This document shows, piece after piece, positions 46,724 to 56,142 of a stretch of DNA of 64,000 nt (position 1 is its first letter; each line of letters begins with the position of its first letter). The position numbers and the translations under genes were made by a program. The DNA comes from Candidatus Anaerobutyricum avicola. GTDB lineage: Bacteria; Bacillota; Clostridia; Lachnospirales; Lachnospiraceae. The stretch covers positions 22,834 through 86,833 of the forward strand of contig DXGQ01000032.1 in assembly GCA_019113845.1 (NCBI GenBank), in the 5' to 3' direction. The notes below the pieces were generated by a model. That model was given only the letters and a program-made list of their open reading frames with translations, ran no database searches and was not told the DNA's origin.

Positions 46724-47050
46724 TTATAAGAAAGATTTCAGCAGCCGGAGCAGGAAGGGCTTTGTCAGTTCATGAATCGTGCAGTCGCCATCCTTTACCC
46801 CTGCCTGTTTCATCGCTTCCAACTGTTTTTCCGTATGGGATGTGAAGGGATGTACCCCAAACAAAAAGGGGAAAAAGGCGTAAAGGAATCCCTTCCTGTC
46901 CTCCTGTGTCATGGACGGGAAAAACTTTTGCAGACACACATCCAGCGTATCAAAAGCTTCCGCGTAAGATTTCTTAAAATCCACCAGATTTTCCATCCGG
47001 CTGTTGACTTCCATATCGTAGATGTTCATGGTCGTCGGACACATTGTCTT
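46724..47050 (-). pseudogene. TetR-family C-terminal fragment
   Basis: TMNIYDMEVNSRMENLVDFKKSYAEAFDTLDVCLQKFFPSMTQEDRKGFLYAFFPFLFGVHPFTSHTEKQLEAMKQAG without N-terminal HTH. Confidence 0.65.
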
Positions 47051-47400
47051 CATTTGGCTCGCTGAAATACGTTTCCATGATGTGACTGAGAATATCAAAA
47101 CTGCCGGATACCATCTGCTTTTCTGGTACTGAAAAGGTGTAGGTAGGATCCATCAGGGCAAAGCGAGGGTTTAGCGCAGGGTAATCCCGGGCCAGCTTCG
47201 CGCCCTCCTGCACTTTGGCGTAAGTAGGATTGGGCATAATGCCCGGAAACTCCACGATCACCTTACCGGCTTCTTTCAGAATCCCTGTGATCTCATCATA
47301 CACGCCGTTGCGTTTGATGCTGCCGCCGCCGTAGGCGAGCAGGATGGTTCTGGCGTCTTTGGTCAGACAAGCCAGATATTCCTTCACGCATCCTTTACCA
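47050..47400 (-). pseudogene. Iron-containing alcohol dehydrogenase fragment, N-terminus, middle and C-terminus missing
   Basis: LLAYGGGSIKRNGVYDEI...IMPNPTYAKVQEGAKLARDYPALNPRFALMDPTYTFSVPEKQMVSGSFDILSHIMETYFSEPNEDNVSDD. Confidence 0.8.
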
Positions 47401-47413
47401 GTTTACAGTGATT

Positions 47414-48319
47414 TTAACCGGCATAAACCGCTTTTTTTACCGCCCGGAGAAATTTCTCCACCACCGGCGAAGGCTCCGGAGCATGGAGAAGACCGTAAGG
47501 AATCGTGTAATTCCACTCCACAGACAAAATTTTAAGCAAGGGATGGACGTACTGCCATTTCGGGACAGCCATCAAGATGCAGTTGTTGTTTTCACACTGG
47601 TTAAATACTTCCGTATTATAGAAATCAAAATCTATGATCTGTATCTGCGGATGGTTCTTCCACAGTTCATCCCGCAAAAAATCCACATAATGACTCCAGT
47701 CACGTTTTATCAACATCAGTTTTTCGCCATACAGATCCTGTATCGCCAGTTTATCCTTTTTCGCCAGCCTGTGATGAACGGACACCGCACAGCAGATTGG
47801 CTCTCTGGAGATTTCCAGTCCCTCGCATTGCCGCAGACTGAGCATGGTCTCATCAAAAATACCGGCCACCACATCGATGTTCTGTCCCAGATTTGCAAGG
47901 ATCTCTCTGGCATTTTCCGGGGTGTTGTCAAAAGGAACCAACTGAAATTTGACGCCCGGACAATCATCCTGCAGCTTTGGCCACAAATCCACCAGCACCT
48001 GAGCCGGAGTCATCGGAGAAGTTCCGATACGGACGATCTCTTCATCCTTCTGCATGGCATTTCTCGCCCGCGTCACAGAATCCTTGCAATACTGGATGAT
48101 ATATTTTGCGTCCTGTTCCAGCGATTTTCCCGCCTCTGTGATCTGCAATCCACGATGTGTGCGGACAAAAAGCTGCAGATCCAGATTCTCTTCCAGAAGA
48201 TTGATCTGTTTAATGACCGCCGGTGGGGAAATGTACAGTTTCTCTGCGGCCTTGTTAAAGCTGCCGCACTCGGCCACGCATAAAAAAGTTTCAAGCTGCG
48301 GATTATACAAGGGAATCAT
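47414..48319 (-). CDS. LysR family transcriptional regulator
   Basis: QLETFLCVAECGSFNKAAEKLYISPPAVIKQINLLEENLDLQLF. Confidence 0.93.
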   Translation of the reverse strand: MIPLYNPQLETFLCVAECGSFNKAAEKLYISPPAVIKQINLLEENLDLQLFVRTHRGLQITEAGKSLEQDAKYIIQYCKDSVTRARNAMQKDEEIVRIGTSPMTPAQVLVDLWPKLQDDCPGVKFQLVPFDNTPENAREILANLGQNIDVVAGIFDETMLSLRQCEGLEISREPICCAVSVHHRLAKKDKLAIQDLYGEKLMLIKRDWSHYVDFLRDELWKNHPQIQIIDFDFYNTEVFNQCENNNCILMAVPKWQYVHPLLKILSVEWNYTIPYGLLHAPEPSPVVEKFLRAVKKAVYAG

Positions 48320-48418
48320 TGCTCCTTTCCTTACATTTTTGCTTTTTCATAAAGTATATCATGGCAGTCAATCAGGGACAACACGATATGTACGAACCAG
48401 CTTGTACGTAAAAAACGA

Positions 48419-49312
48419 TCAGTCTCCAAACCTTTCACGAAGTTTATTTAAGAACAACTCCGCCGCAGAGGAAAACACCTGATATTTTTTCCATATGACA
48501 TTTAAGCCCGAATCCAGCCGTGGTTCCAGCGGGCGGAAACAGAGATTGCTGCTTTCGGCGGTATTGACTATCCTGTCAATGGTCAACGCATAACCGATTC
48601 CGGCTTCCACCATGATCGCGGCATTATAAATGAGATTGAATGTTGTTACGATGTCCAGCCTGTCAAAATCCTCGCCAAACCACTCGGCAAACTCATTCCC
48701 TCGCCGTTCCCCGGAGATGGCCTGCCGGGAACAGATCAGCGGAACACCCAGCAAATCTTCTTTTCGGATCACTTCTTTCTCAGCCAGAGGACTGTCCCGC
48801 CGCATAATAACACCCCATGTATCTCTGGCCGGAAGATTGATATAGTCATATTTCGATATATCTGCGGGCTGAATCAGGATCCCAAAATCCAACAATCCTT
48901 TATCCAGTCGTTCTGTTACATCCTCCGAATTTCCGCTGTATAAATGATAATGAATTCCCGGATAACTTACCCGCAACTCGTAGGCAATCTGCGCCACCAG
49001 CTTGATCACATCCGTTTCACCGCTGCCGATATAAATATCACCGCCCACCATGTTTTCCATAGAATTAAATTCTGCTTCTGTTTTATCAACCATAGAGATG
49101 ATTTCTTCGGCGCGTTTGCGCAAAATCATGCCCTCCGGGGTCAACGTCATGCTGTGGCTTCCGCGGATGAAAAGTTTTTGCCCCAGTTCTTCCTCCAGAT
49201 CGCGAATCTGCCGGGAAAGCGTTGGCTGTGTCACATGCAGAAAATTAGCCGCATTTGTAATGCTGCCTTCTCTGGCAATCGCCAAAAAATACCGTAGCAC
49301 TCGGATCTCCAT
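48419..49312 (-). CDS. LysR family transcriptional regulator
   Basis: MEIRVLRYFLAIAREGSITNAANFLHVTQPTLSRQIRDLEEELGQKLF. Confidence 0.94.
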   Translation of the reverse strand: MEIRVLRYFLAIAREGSITNAANFLHVTQPTLSRQIRDLEEELGQKLFIRGSHSMTLTPEGMILRKRAEEIISMVDKTEAEFNSMENMVGGDIYIGSGETDVIKLVAQIAYELRVSYPGIHYHLYSGNSEDVTERLDKGLLDFGILIQPADISKYDYINLPARDTWGVIMRRDSPLAEKEVIRKEDLLGVPLICSRQAISGERRGNEFAEWFGEDFDRLDIVTTFNLIYNAAIMVEAGIGYALTIDRIVNTAESSNLCFRPLEPRLDSGLNVIWKKYQVFSSAAELFLNKLRERFGD

Positions 49313-49443
49313 ATTCCGTTCTCCCTCGCACGTTTTAGGTTATTATGCCATAGTACAGTGACAACTTCAATGTTGTATTTAGGATTTCAATTAACCAGGA
49401 CTTTTCCGGAACTCTTTGGCGTCCGGCTTGATGCCGGTGACTT

Positions 49444-50430
49444 TTATGCGGGTTGGCTTTTCAGTTGGTTGAGAATCGCCCCGATATCTCCATTGATACA
49501 GATAGATTTCTCTTTGATCTCGTCGGGAGCGAACGCCTCTCCAAAGTTCAGGCAGGCATACGTTGCGTCCGGCCAGTCGTATGTCATCCTCCAGAAACTG
49601 TACTTTATGATCGCTGGCGTATTGAAGCCGACGGCCAACTCCAAAAACAGCACTCTCCTGTTTTGGTATCTGCGAAGATAATCAGAATATCGTTCTGACG
49701 CCCGGTGCCAGCCCGCGTCCTCCACAAATGTATCGTCAGCCCTGAGATTCATACTCATCGGTCTGCCGCACTTCGGGCAACGGGGAACCAGCGCAGAGGG
49801 AATCTTCATTTCCGGCACAATCCCTTCCGGCAAATGTAACGCACCGTTTTTTGCGATCGCATAGCCCTGCGCCTCAACCATTTGGCGGATCAACGCTTCA
49901 TTGTCATAGGTTTCCTGATGGCACGGCGCAGAGCACTGGAACAGACCGTAATCCCCCTGCGTATAAAACAGACGTTTTTTATCAAATCCCGCTTTCTGGA
50001 AACAGTGGTCCACGTTGGTGGTAAGGACAAAATAATCTTTCTCTTTTACGAGAGCGTACAGGTTATCATACACCGGTTTCGGCGCGTCCATATGCCGGTT
50101 AATGTAAATGTAGCGGCTCCAGTAGGCCCAGTGTTCCTCCAGCGTCTCATAAGGGTAGAATCCGCCGGAGTACATATCCTGAAAGCCGTATTTTTCTGCG
50201 AAATCTCCAAAATATTTCTGAAAGCGTTCCCCGCCGTAAGTAAATCCCGCCGAGGTGGAAAGTCCTGCTCCGGCGCCGATGACCACTGCGTCGGCGGATT
50301 CCAGCAGATGTTTCAAAACAGCGATATTGTCTTCTCTGCACAGCTCTGTCTGTCCTCTTTCCGGCCATCCTGTTCTGCGTTTTCCGCTTATTTCTTTTTT
50401 ACCTTTTTTCTGTAATCGTTCCAATAACAT
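49444..50430 (-). CDS. Sir2-family protein, SirTM (class M sirtuin)-like
   Basis: VVIGAGAGLSTSAGFTYGGERFQKYFGDFAEKYGFQDMYSGGFYPYETLEEHWAYWSR...LTTNVDHCFQKAGF...FYTQGDYGLFQCSAPCH. Confidence 0.85.
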   Translation of the reverse strand: MLLERLQKKGKKEISGKRRTGWPERGQTELCREDNIAVLKHLLESADAVVIGAGAGLSTSAGFTYGGERFQKYFGDFAEKYGFQDMYSGGFYPYETLEEHWAYWSRYIYINRHMDAPKPVYDNLYALVKEKDYFVLTTNVDHCFQKAGFDKKRLFYTQGDYGLFQCSAPCHQETYDNEALIRQMVEAQGYAIAKNGALHLPEGIVPEMKIPSALVPRCPKCGRPMSMNLRADDTFVEDAGWHRASERYSDYLRRYQNRRVLFLELAVGFNTPAIIKYSFWRMTYDWPDATYACLNFGEAFAPDEIKEKSICINGDIGAILNQLKSQPA

Positions 50431-50475
50431 CGGTATCCCTCTTCTCTGTCTCTCCTGGTTTCCTTCCGTTTTTTA

Positions 50476-51261
50476 TCAGATTGCTCCGCTGTAGGCGCAG
50501 TCGCCCAGTTTTTCTTCCGGCAGATGGCACCGCCGGCGCTCTTTCTCCACTAATTTTTTTACATAATCGGTCGCCGGATCGTGTAAGATCTCGCGAGGAG
50601 GGGCAAACTGCTGCACACTGCCCTGATCCATGACCAGCACCTTTGTTCCAAGCTTCAACGCCTCCCCGATATCATGGGTCACAAAGAGAATGGTGATCCC
50701 TGTCTCCCGGTGAATCCGGGCAATCTCGTCCTGCAGGCTCCCTCTCGTGATCTCGTCGACTGCCCCGAAAGGCTCATCCATCAGAAGGATGTCCGGGGAG
50801 GCTGCCAGCGCCCGGGCAATGCCGACTCTCTGCTGCTGTCCGCCGGACAGTTCTGACGGATACCGGCTGCGAAGAGAATCGTCAAGCCCTACGATACCCA
50901 TCCATTTGACGACGGCCTGCGCGGTTCGCTTCTTATCTTTTCTGTTGAGAAGATTCGGCACATAGGCAATATTTTTCTCCACCGTCATGTGGGGGAAAAG
51001 CACGCTGCCCTGAATGGCGTAGCCGATGTTTCGCCGCAACATGGCTAGATCCACTTCCCGGGTATTTCTTCCCTCCACGAGCACTTCTCCGCCCACCGGC
51101 TGCACCAGCCCGTTCACCATCTTTAAGATCGTCGTCTTTCCGCAGCCCGAAGAACCGATGATCGTGACAAACTCCCCTTTTTCGATGGAAAGGTTAAAGT
51201 TATCAATGATCACTTTTTCTCCGTAAGCCATACGGACCTGTCTGTATTCTACCACACTCAT
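50476..51261 (-). CDS. Osmoprotectant (Opu/Pro-type) ABC transporter ATP-binding protein
   Basis: Walker A GSSGCGKTT, LSGGQQQRVGIARAL, start MSVVEYRQVRMAYG. Confidence 0.93.
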   Translation of the reverse strand: MSVVEYRQVRMAYGEKVIIDNFNLSIEKGEFVTIIGSSGCGKTTILKMVNGLVQPVGGEVLVEGRNTREVDLAMLRRNIGYAIQGSVLFPHMTVEKNIAYVPNLLNRKDKKRTAQAVVKWMGIVGLDDSLRSRYPSELSGGQQQRVGIARALAASPDILLMDEPFGAVDEITRGSLQDEIARIHRETGITILFVTHDIGEALKLGTKVLVMDQGSVQQFAPPREILHDPATDYVKKLVEKERRRCHLPEEKLGDCAYSGAI

Positions 51262-51361
51262 ATCCTGTCTCTCCTTCCCTGCTGCCAAAAAAGTATTTTT
51301 GCCCGCATTTTCCTGAAACATTCTCCACATTTTCCGGCGGACACCGCCGCCCTTCCGTCTG

Positions 51362-52303
51362 TCACTGATCCAGCAATCCTTTTTCCTGTAAAAATGCAGT
51401 GGCCACATCTTCCGGCTCCTGCCCTTCTGTCTCTACCTGATAATTCATCTTCGCCATCTCTGCGTCTGTGATGAGATTTTCCACTTTGTCAAACACCTGC
51501 TGTAACTCCGGATGTTCTTCAAGCACTTCATTTCTTACCACAAAACCACACATATAGGATGGATACAGTCCCTTGTCATCCTCAAGAACTACCGCGTCCG
51601 CGGCAGAGAGCTGTCCGTCTGTGGTAAAGATATTCATGACGTCAATCTCCTTTTGTGCCAGCGCGTCATATTTCAGCCCGATATCCAGATCCATCGTATC
51701 TTTAAAGGTCAGTCCGTAGGTGTCGCAGAGGGCGTCGTACCCGTCTTCCCTCTCAAAGAAATCGTACTCTGCTCCAAACACCAGCTGATCGGATACTGCC
51801 GCCAGATCGGAATACGTTTTCAGATCGTACTGCTGCGCGATGTCACTTGCCACCACCAGACCGTACGTATTATTAAATCCAAGCATTCCCGTCCAGGTCA
51901 TATCAAGCGCATCATATCCTTCCTGCAGTTGATCAAACATACTCTCATCGTAAATGCTCTCTTCTTTTAAGACTTCATTCCAGCCGCTGCCGGTATACTC
52001 CGGATAGAAATCAAACTCTCCCTCTTCCATGGCCGGCTGGATATTGGCGGTTCCTCCGCCGACGCCCTCTGTGACCTCCACAGTAAGATCGGTATCCTGC
52101 TCTATGAGCGTTTTCATCATACTTCCCATAATGTACTGCTCCGTCATCGGCTTCGTCGCCATGTGGATTGTCTCGCTGCTCTGCCCGCAGCCCGCCAGCA
52201 TGCCTGCCGCAGTGATCGTCGTCAAAAGCACCGCCATTCCCTTCTTACATTTTCCTCTGCTTTTCTTTGCTTCCTCTCTGCATCCATTTTCCAAATTTCT
52301 CAT
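51362..52303 (-). CDS. Glycine betaine/choline-type substrate-binding lipoprotein (OpuCC/OsmF-like)
   Basis: Lipobox AAGMLAGCG; TKPMTEQYIMGSMMKTLIEQDTDLTVEVTEGVGGG. Confidence 0.9.
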   Translation of the reverse strand: MRNLENGCREEAKKSRGKCKKGMAVLLTTITAAGMLAGCGQSSETIHMATKPMTEQYIMGSMMKTLIEQDTDLTVEVTEGVGGGTANIQPAMEEGEFDFYPEYTGSGWNEVLKEESIYDESMFDQLQEGYDALDMTWTGMLGFNNTYGLVVASDIAQQYDLKTYSDLAAVSDQLVFGAEYDFFEREDGYDALCDTYGLTFKDTMDLDIGLKYDALAQKEIDVMNIFTTDGQLSAADAVVLEDDKGLYPSYMCGFVVRNEVLEEHPELQQVFDKVENLITDAEMAKMNYQVETEGQEPEDVATAFLQEKGLLDQ

Positions 52304-52312
52304 TTTTTCCCT

Positions 52313-52377
52313 TTCCTGACACCTTTACTGCGTCAATAATGGTAAATTTGAAAGCTAACTTTCAAACTTTGTCTCCT
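52313..52377. repeat. Dispersed two-hairpin repeat, copy C
   Basis: tcctgacacctttactgcgtcaataatggtaaaTTTGAAAGctaaCTTTCAAActttg. Confidence 0.8.
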
Positions 52378-52470
52378 CTTTTCCTTTCAGGAGAAGACCT
52401 GTCTGTCTCTCCTGTAATTTACTTCTTCCATATATTTTATGACTTCAACATGTTCTATCATTCTCCGACT

Positions 52471-53109
52471 TTATATCGCTCCGTGCTTCCGGGTCAGCTT
52501 CTCCGCCCGCCCGATCAGAAAATCTACCACAATGGCAAGAACGGCGATCAGAAGGCTTCCCATCAGTGTCATCGCCTTATTATTTGTCGTGATGCCCCGG
52601 TATATCGCCACGCCGAGACCGCCTGCCCCGATAAAGGAAGCGATACCGGCAAGAGCGATGGTCATGACCGCCATATTCCGGATGCCGGAGATGATCACCG
52701 GCATCGCCAGCGGCAACTTCACTTTTACAAGGGTCTGTACTCTCGTACTTCCCATCCCCGTGGCCGCCTCCACCAGCAGAGGACTTACATTGGTAAGTCC
52801 GGTGTGCGTGTTTCTCACCATCGGCAAAAGCGCATACACACTTAAGGCGATCACCGCCGTGGTATCTCCCACCCCGGAAAGCGGGATCAGGAATCCCAGC
52901 AGGGAGATGGACGGGATCGTGTAAATGAAATTCACGATTCCGATGACTACTTTGGAACTTTTCTGATACTCGCTGATGAGGATACCGATCGCCAGTCCGA
53001 TGACCATGGCGATGGTGATGGACAACAGCGAGATCTGCACATGTTCTATGAGAAGTTCCAGAAAGAAATCCCAACGGTTTTGGGCTAAATCAATAATCTC
53101 TGTCAACAT
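52471..53109 (-). CDS. Osmoprotectant ABC transporter permease (OpuCB-like)
   Basis: HVQISLLSITIAMVIGLAIGILISEY...IYTIPSISLLGFLIPLSGVG. Confidence 0.92.
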   Translation of the reverse strand: MLTEIIDLAQNRWDFFLELLIEHVQISLLSITIAMVIGLAIGILISEYQKSSKVVIGIVNFIYTIPSISLLGFLIPLSGVGDTTAVIALSVYALLPMVRNTHTGLTNVSPLLVEAATGMGSTRVQTLVKVKLPLAMPVIISGIRNMAVMTIALAGIASFIGAGGLGVAIYRGITTNNKAMTLMGSLLIAVLAIVVDFLIGRAEKLTRKHGAI

Positions 53110-53206
53110 AATCTGCACTCCTTTTTCCATCTAAACTTCTTTTTGCAGCCACATTTTCCTTCACCTGTTGTTTCCATGCAGCTGCATTTTGCACCGCAGC
53201 ACATTT

Positions 53207-53899
53207 TCATTTCCCACTCAGACGCTCTATGGCTGAGACAGGGCAGTTTTCAAAGCACAGCCCGCAGTGCAGACAATGCTCCTGCGTGATGCTGTACGGA
53301 GTTCCCGGCTCGATACATTGCTGCGGACAGACACCGGCGCATTTTCCACAGCCGATGCAGGCGTCCGTGATCACAAACCCTTTTTTTACCGCTGTCTTTT
53401 TCCCGGCTTTCTCTTCCTGTTCCTCCCGGTTTCGGACATCTTCTTGTTTCACATCCTGCTCTCCGTCGTGGCTGTCGCTTCCCAGTGTAAATGTCTCCCG
53501 GTAAATCGGACTTTTACCCAGATCAAAGAATTCCACCTCGCCCTCTGCGATGCAGAAAGCTTCCAGAATGTAGCGGCTCTCTCCCGGATAGACGTCGTTC
53601 ATGGAAGGATTCTCCTCAAAAATCCGGTCAATCCAGAATTTGTGATCGCTTAATTTTTCCGCTTTTCCGTTCAGCCGGATCATCTGCCAGTCTTTTGTGA
53701 GAACGGTGACCGCCACGTCGCCGGAGCGCATGAGCTGCTCACAAAAGTCTTTTCCCCGCGCTGTGCAAAAATACAATTTTTCGTTTTCCACAAGCATTAC
53801 GTCAATAATGCGGATCTGCGGTTTCCCGTCCTCTGATACCGTGGCAAAAGCCACATCTTTGATCTCCCGTAATACATTAAGACAATTTTGTGCGTTCAT
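53207..53899 (-). CDS. Pyridoxamine 5'-phosphate oxidase-like / ferredoxin fusion
   Basis: DVAFATVSEDGKPQIRIIDVMLVENEKLYFCTARGK + CIGCGKCAGVCPQQC, CLHCGLCFENCPV. Confidence 0.9.
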   Translation of the reverse strand: MNAQNCLNVLREIKDVAFATVSEDGKPQIRIIDVMLVENEKLYFCTARGKDFCEQLMRSGDVAVTVLTKDWQMIRLNGKAEKLSDHKFWIDRIFEENPSMNDVYPGESRYILEAFCIAEGEVEFFDLGKSPIYRETFTLGSDSHDGEQDVKQEDVRNREEQEEKAGKKTAVKKGFVITDACIGCGKCAGVCPQQCIEPGTPYSITQEHCLHCGLCFENCPVSAIERLSGK

Positions 53900-53993
53900 T
53901 CTTTCTTGTATGATGTTTACAGAAGCAAAAACACCATATTTCCTTTCTTTTGATATCGTGGTTTAATACAACTCAGATACTGTGGACTTTTGA

Positions 53994-54179
53994 TTTTTTC
54001 CTGTAGCCTTGACTACTTAATAGGAGTGTATTGCCACTACCTTTATCTGAATTGTTTATTAGCTGGATGTTGCCGGGAGGACCTCCTCCCATTGAGTACT
54101 TATTTCAATCAAGTCTACGATGATAATCGTTGGTGGATATCACGGTATCAGACTATTTTTGAAAGGGAGGTATTTCCTC
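53994..54179 (+). ncRNA. Candidate bridge-RNA region in IS110 left noncoding end
   Basis: ~190 nt noncoding between the left end and transposase; hairpin GGGAGG-ACCT-CCTCCC at 54075-54090; RNA itself not demonstrated. Confidence 0.4.
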
Positions 54180-55346
54180 ATGATTTATGTTGGCATTGAT
54201 GTAGCTAAACTCAACCATTTCGCATCTCTCATCTCTTCTGATGGCGAAATCCTTGTTGGGCCGTTCCAATTCTCAAATGACGGTGATGGCTTCCAGTATC
54301 TCGTTTCCGCCTTCGAACCATTCGACGACGAAGAGATCATCATCGGTCTTGAATCAACGGCTCATTATGCCGACAACCTGATCCGCTACCTTGTTGCGGA
54401 GGGCTACAACGTTTGTGTCCTTAATCCCATCTCTACTTCTTCCATGCGGAAGAATAACATCCGCAAAACGAAGACAGATAGGATTGACACTTACATCATC
54501 GCCCAGACTCTTATGATGCAGAAATCCTACCGGTTCGTTACCTTTGAAGACCTGGATCTGATGAACCTCAAAGAACTGGGGCGTTTTCGTCAGAAAACGG
54601 TCAAGCAACGGACCCGGCTGAAGATCCAATTAACTTCTTATGTGGATCAAACCTTTCCGGAACTTCAATATTTTTTCAAGTCCGGCCTGCATCAGAAATC
54701 TGTCTACGCTCTCCTGAAAGAAGCGCCGACAGCAAAATCCATTGCTTCCATGCACCTGACCCATCTTGCCTCTCTCCTTGCGAAGACTTCCCACGGTCAT
54801 TTCAAAAAGGAACAGGCGGCAGAATTAAGAGTTCTGGCACGGAAGTCGGTCGGTCAATCCGACCAGGCGCTGTCCATCCAGATCACTTCTGTGATTGCTC
54901 AGATCGAGCTTCTGGATGCTCAGATTGCCCGAGTGGAGGCTGGAATGACAGATATCATGCGTTTCAATGATTCTGTCATCATGACCATTCCCGGCATCGG
55001 TTATCTCAATGGCGGGATGATCCTTGGCGAGATCGGTGACATCCACCGGTTCTCCACTCCCAAAAAACTGCTTGCATTTGCCGGTCTGGATCCGTCTGTA
55101 TACCAATCTGGCAATTTCAATGCCAGACGCACGCGGATGTCCAAACGCGGCTCCAGGGTTTTAAGATATGCCCTGATGAATGCAGCTCATAATGTCGTTA
55201 AGAATAACGCCACCTTTAAAGCTTACTATGATAAAAAGATGGCGGAAGGCCGGACTCATTACAATGCTCTGGGACATTGTGCCGGCAAACTTGTCAGAGT
55301 CATCTGGAAGATGCTGACTGACGAAGTAGAATTTAACCTCAATTAA
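54180..55346 (+). CDS. IS110 family transposase (DEDD N-terminal, transposase_20 C-terminal)
   Basis: [22 protein letters not shown]..., [47 protein letters not shown]. Confidence 0.95.
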   Translation: MIYVGIDVAKLNHFASLISSDGEILVGPFQFSNDGDGFQYLVSAFEPFDDEEIIIGLESTAHYADNLIRYLVAEGYNVCVLNPISTSSMRKNNIRKTKTDRIDTYIIAQTLMMQKSYRFVTFEDLDLMNLKELGRFRQKTVKQRTRLKIQLTSYVDQTFPELQYFFKSGLHQKSVYALLKEAPTAKSIASMHLTHLASLLAKTSHGHFKKEQAAELRVLARKSVGQSDQALSIQITSVIAQIELLDAQIARVEAGMTDIMRFNDSVIMTIPGIGYLNGGMILGEIGDIHRFSTPKKLLAFAGLDPSVYQSGNFNARRTRMSKRGSRVLRYALMNAAHNVVKNNATFKAYYDKKMAEGRTHYNALGHCAGKLVRVIWKMLTDEVEFNLN

Positions 55347-55473
55347 GAGGTTTGGATACCAATATCGATAGATTTTGAAAAGCACCCTGAGGGAGCTTTA
55401 TTAAAGTTACCTTTTTTTACCATCGATAATAAAAAGAAATTTTTTGCTAATTTATACTTGACTTTTCATAGCT

Positions 55474-55533
55474 GGTCTCCTGACGCATTTACCGCGTCAA
55501 TAATGGTAAATTTGAAAGTTCACTTTCAATCTT
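55474..55533. repeat. Dispersed two-hairpin repeat, copy D, abutting the IS110 right end
   Basis: tctcctgacgcatttaccgcgtcaataatggtaaatttgaaagttcactttcaat; one difference to copy A over the core. Confidence 0.85.
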
Positions 55534-55791
55534 CTACCCCTTTTCTTTTTTATGCCGGAACATCCATTTCATACATTTTTTCTGCTTCCGGCGCCTATAT
55601 GCTTTGCTGTGATTTTATCTGTTTCTTTTTATACTTTTATTATACCGATACATTTTCAGAAAAAAAGTACGCACTTTTTTATGCCCTGGTCACCTTTTGG
55701 TAACCATCCTCGTCTTGCAAATCCGGAAAAATATTACTATAATACAACTATTAGATTTCAAAAGAACAACATAGAGAAAGAAGGGACAACC

Positions 55792-56124
55792 ATGCTGACA
55801 AAAGAAGAATTGCCGGAATGCCCGGTGGCAACGACCGTACAGCTGATCGGAAGTAAATGGAAGCTTTTGATCATAAGAAATCTTCAGATGCGCCCGTGGC
55901 GTTTTAATGAATTGAAAAAAGATCTGGAGGGTATCAGCCAGAAGGTGCTCACGGACAGTCTGCGCTCCATGGAGGAGGACGGCATCATCGTCCGCACCGT
56001 GTACCCGGAAGTACCGCCGAGGGTGGAGTACAGTCTCTCTGAGCTGGGACACTCCATGAAACCGATCCTCGACGCCATGAGCAAATGGGGAACCGATTAT
56101 AAAGCGAGTCTGGAGACAGACTGA
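55792..56124 (+). CDS. HxlR family transcriptional regulator
   Basis: CPVATTVQLIGSKWKLLIIRNLQMRPWRFNELKKDLEGISQKVLTDSLRSMEEDGII. Confidence 0.94.
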   Translation: MLTKEELPECPVATTVQLIGSKWKLLIIRNLQMRPWRFNELKKDLEGISQKVLTDSLRSMEEDGIIVRTVYPEVPPRVEYSLSELGHSMKPILDAMSKWGTDYKASLETD

Positions 56125-56142
56125 GGGAAAGAAGGAAATGTT

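Larger units (their letters stand above)
53980..55467 (+). mobile_element. IS110-family insertion sequence (ends approximate)
   Basis: Transposase plus similar sequence at both ends: ATACTGTGGACTTTTGAT (~53977) and ATACTTGACTTTTCAT (~55454). Confidence 0.7.

Noticed and set aside
53795-53820. ATTACGTCAATAATGCGG, similar to the dispersed repeat core
   Set aside because: Inside the PNPOx-like coding sequence, lacks both hairpins.
55552-55791. N-terminal extension of the HxlR ORF
   Set aside because: Hydrophobic/low-complexity translation overlapping intergenic sequence; conserved protein starts at ATG 55792 with an AGAAAGAAGG-type RBS.
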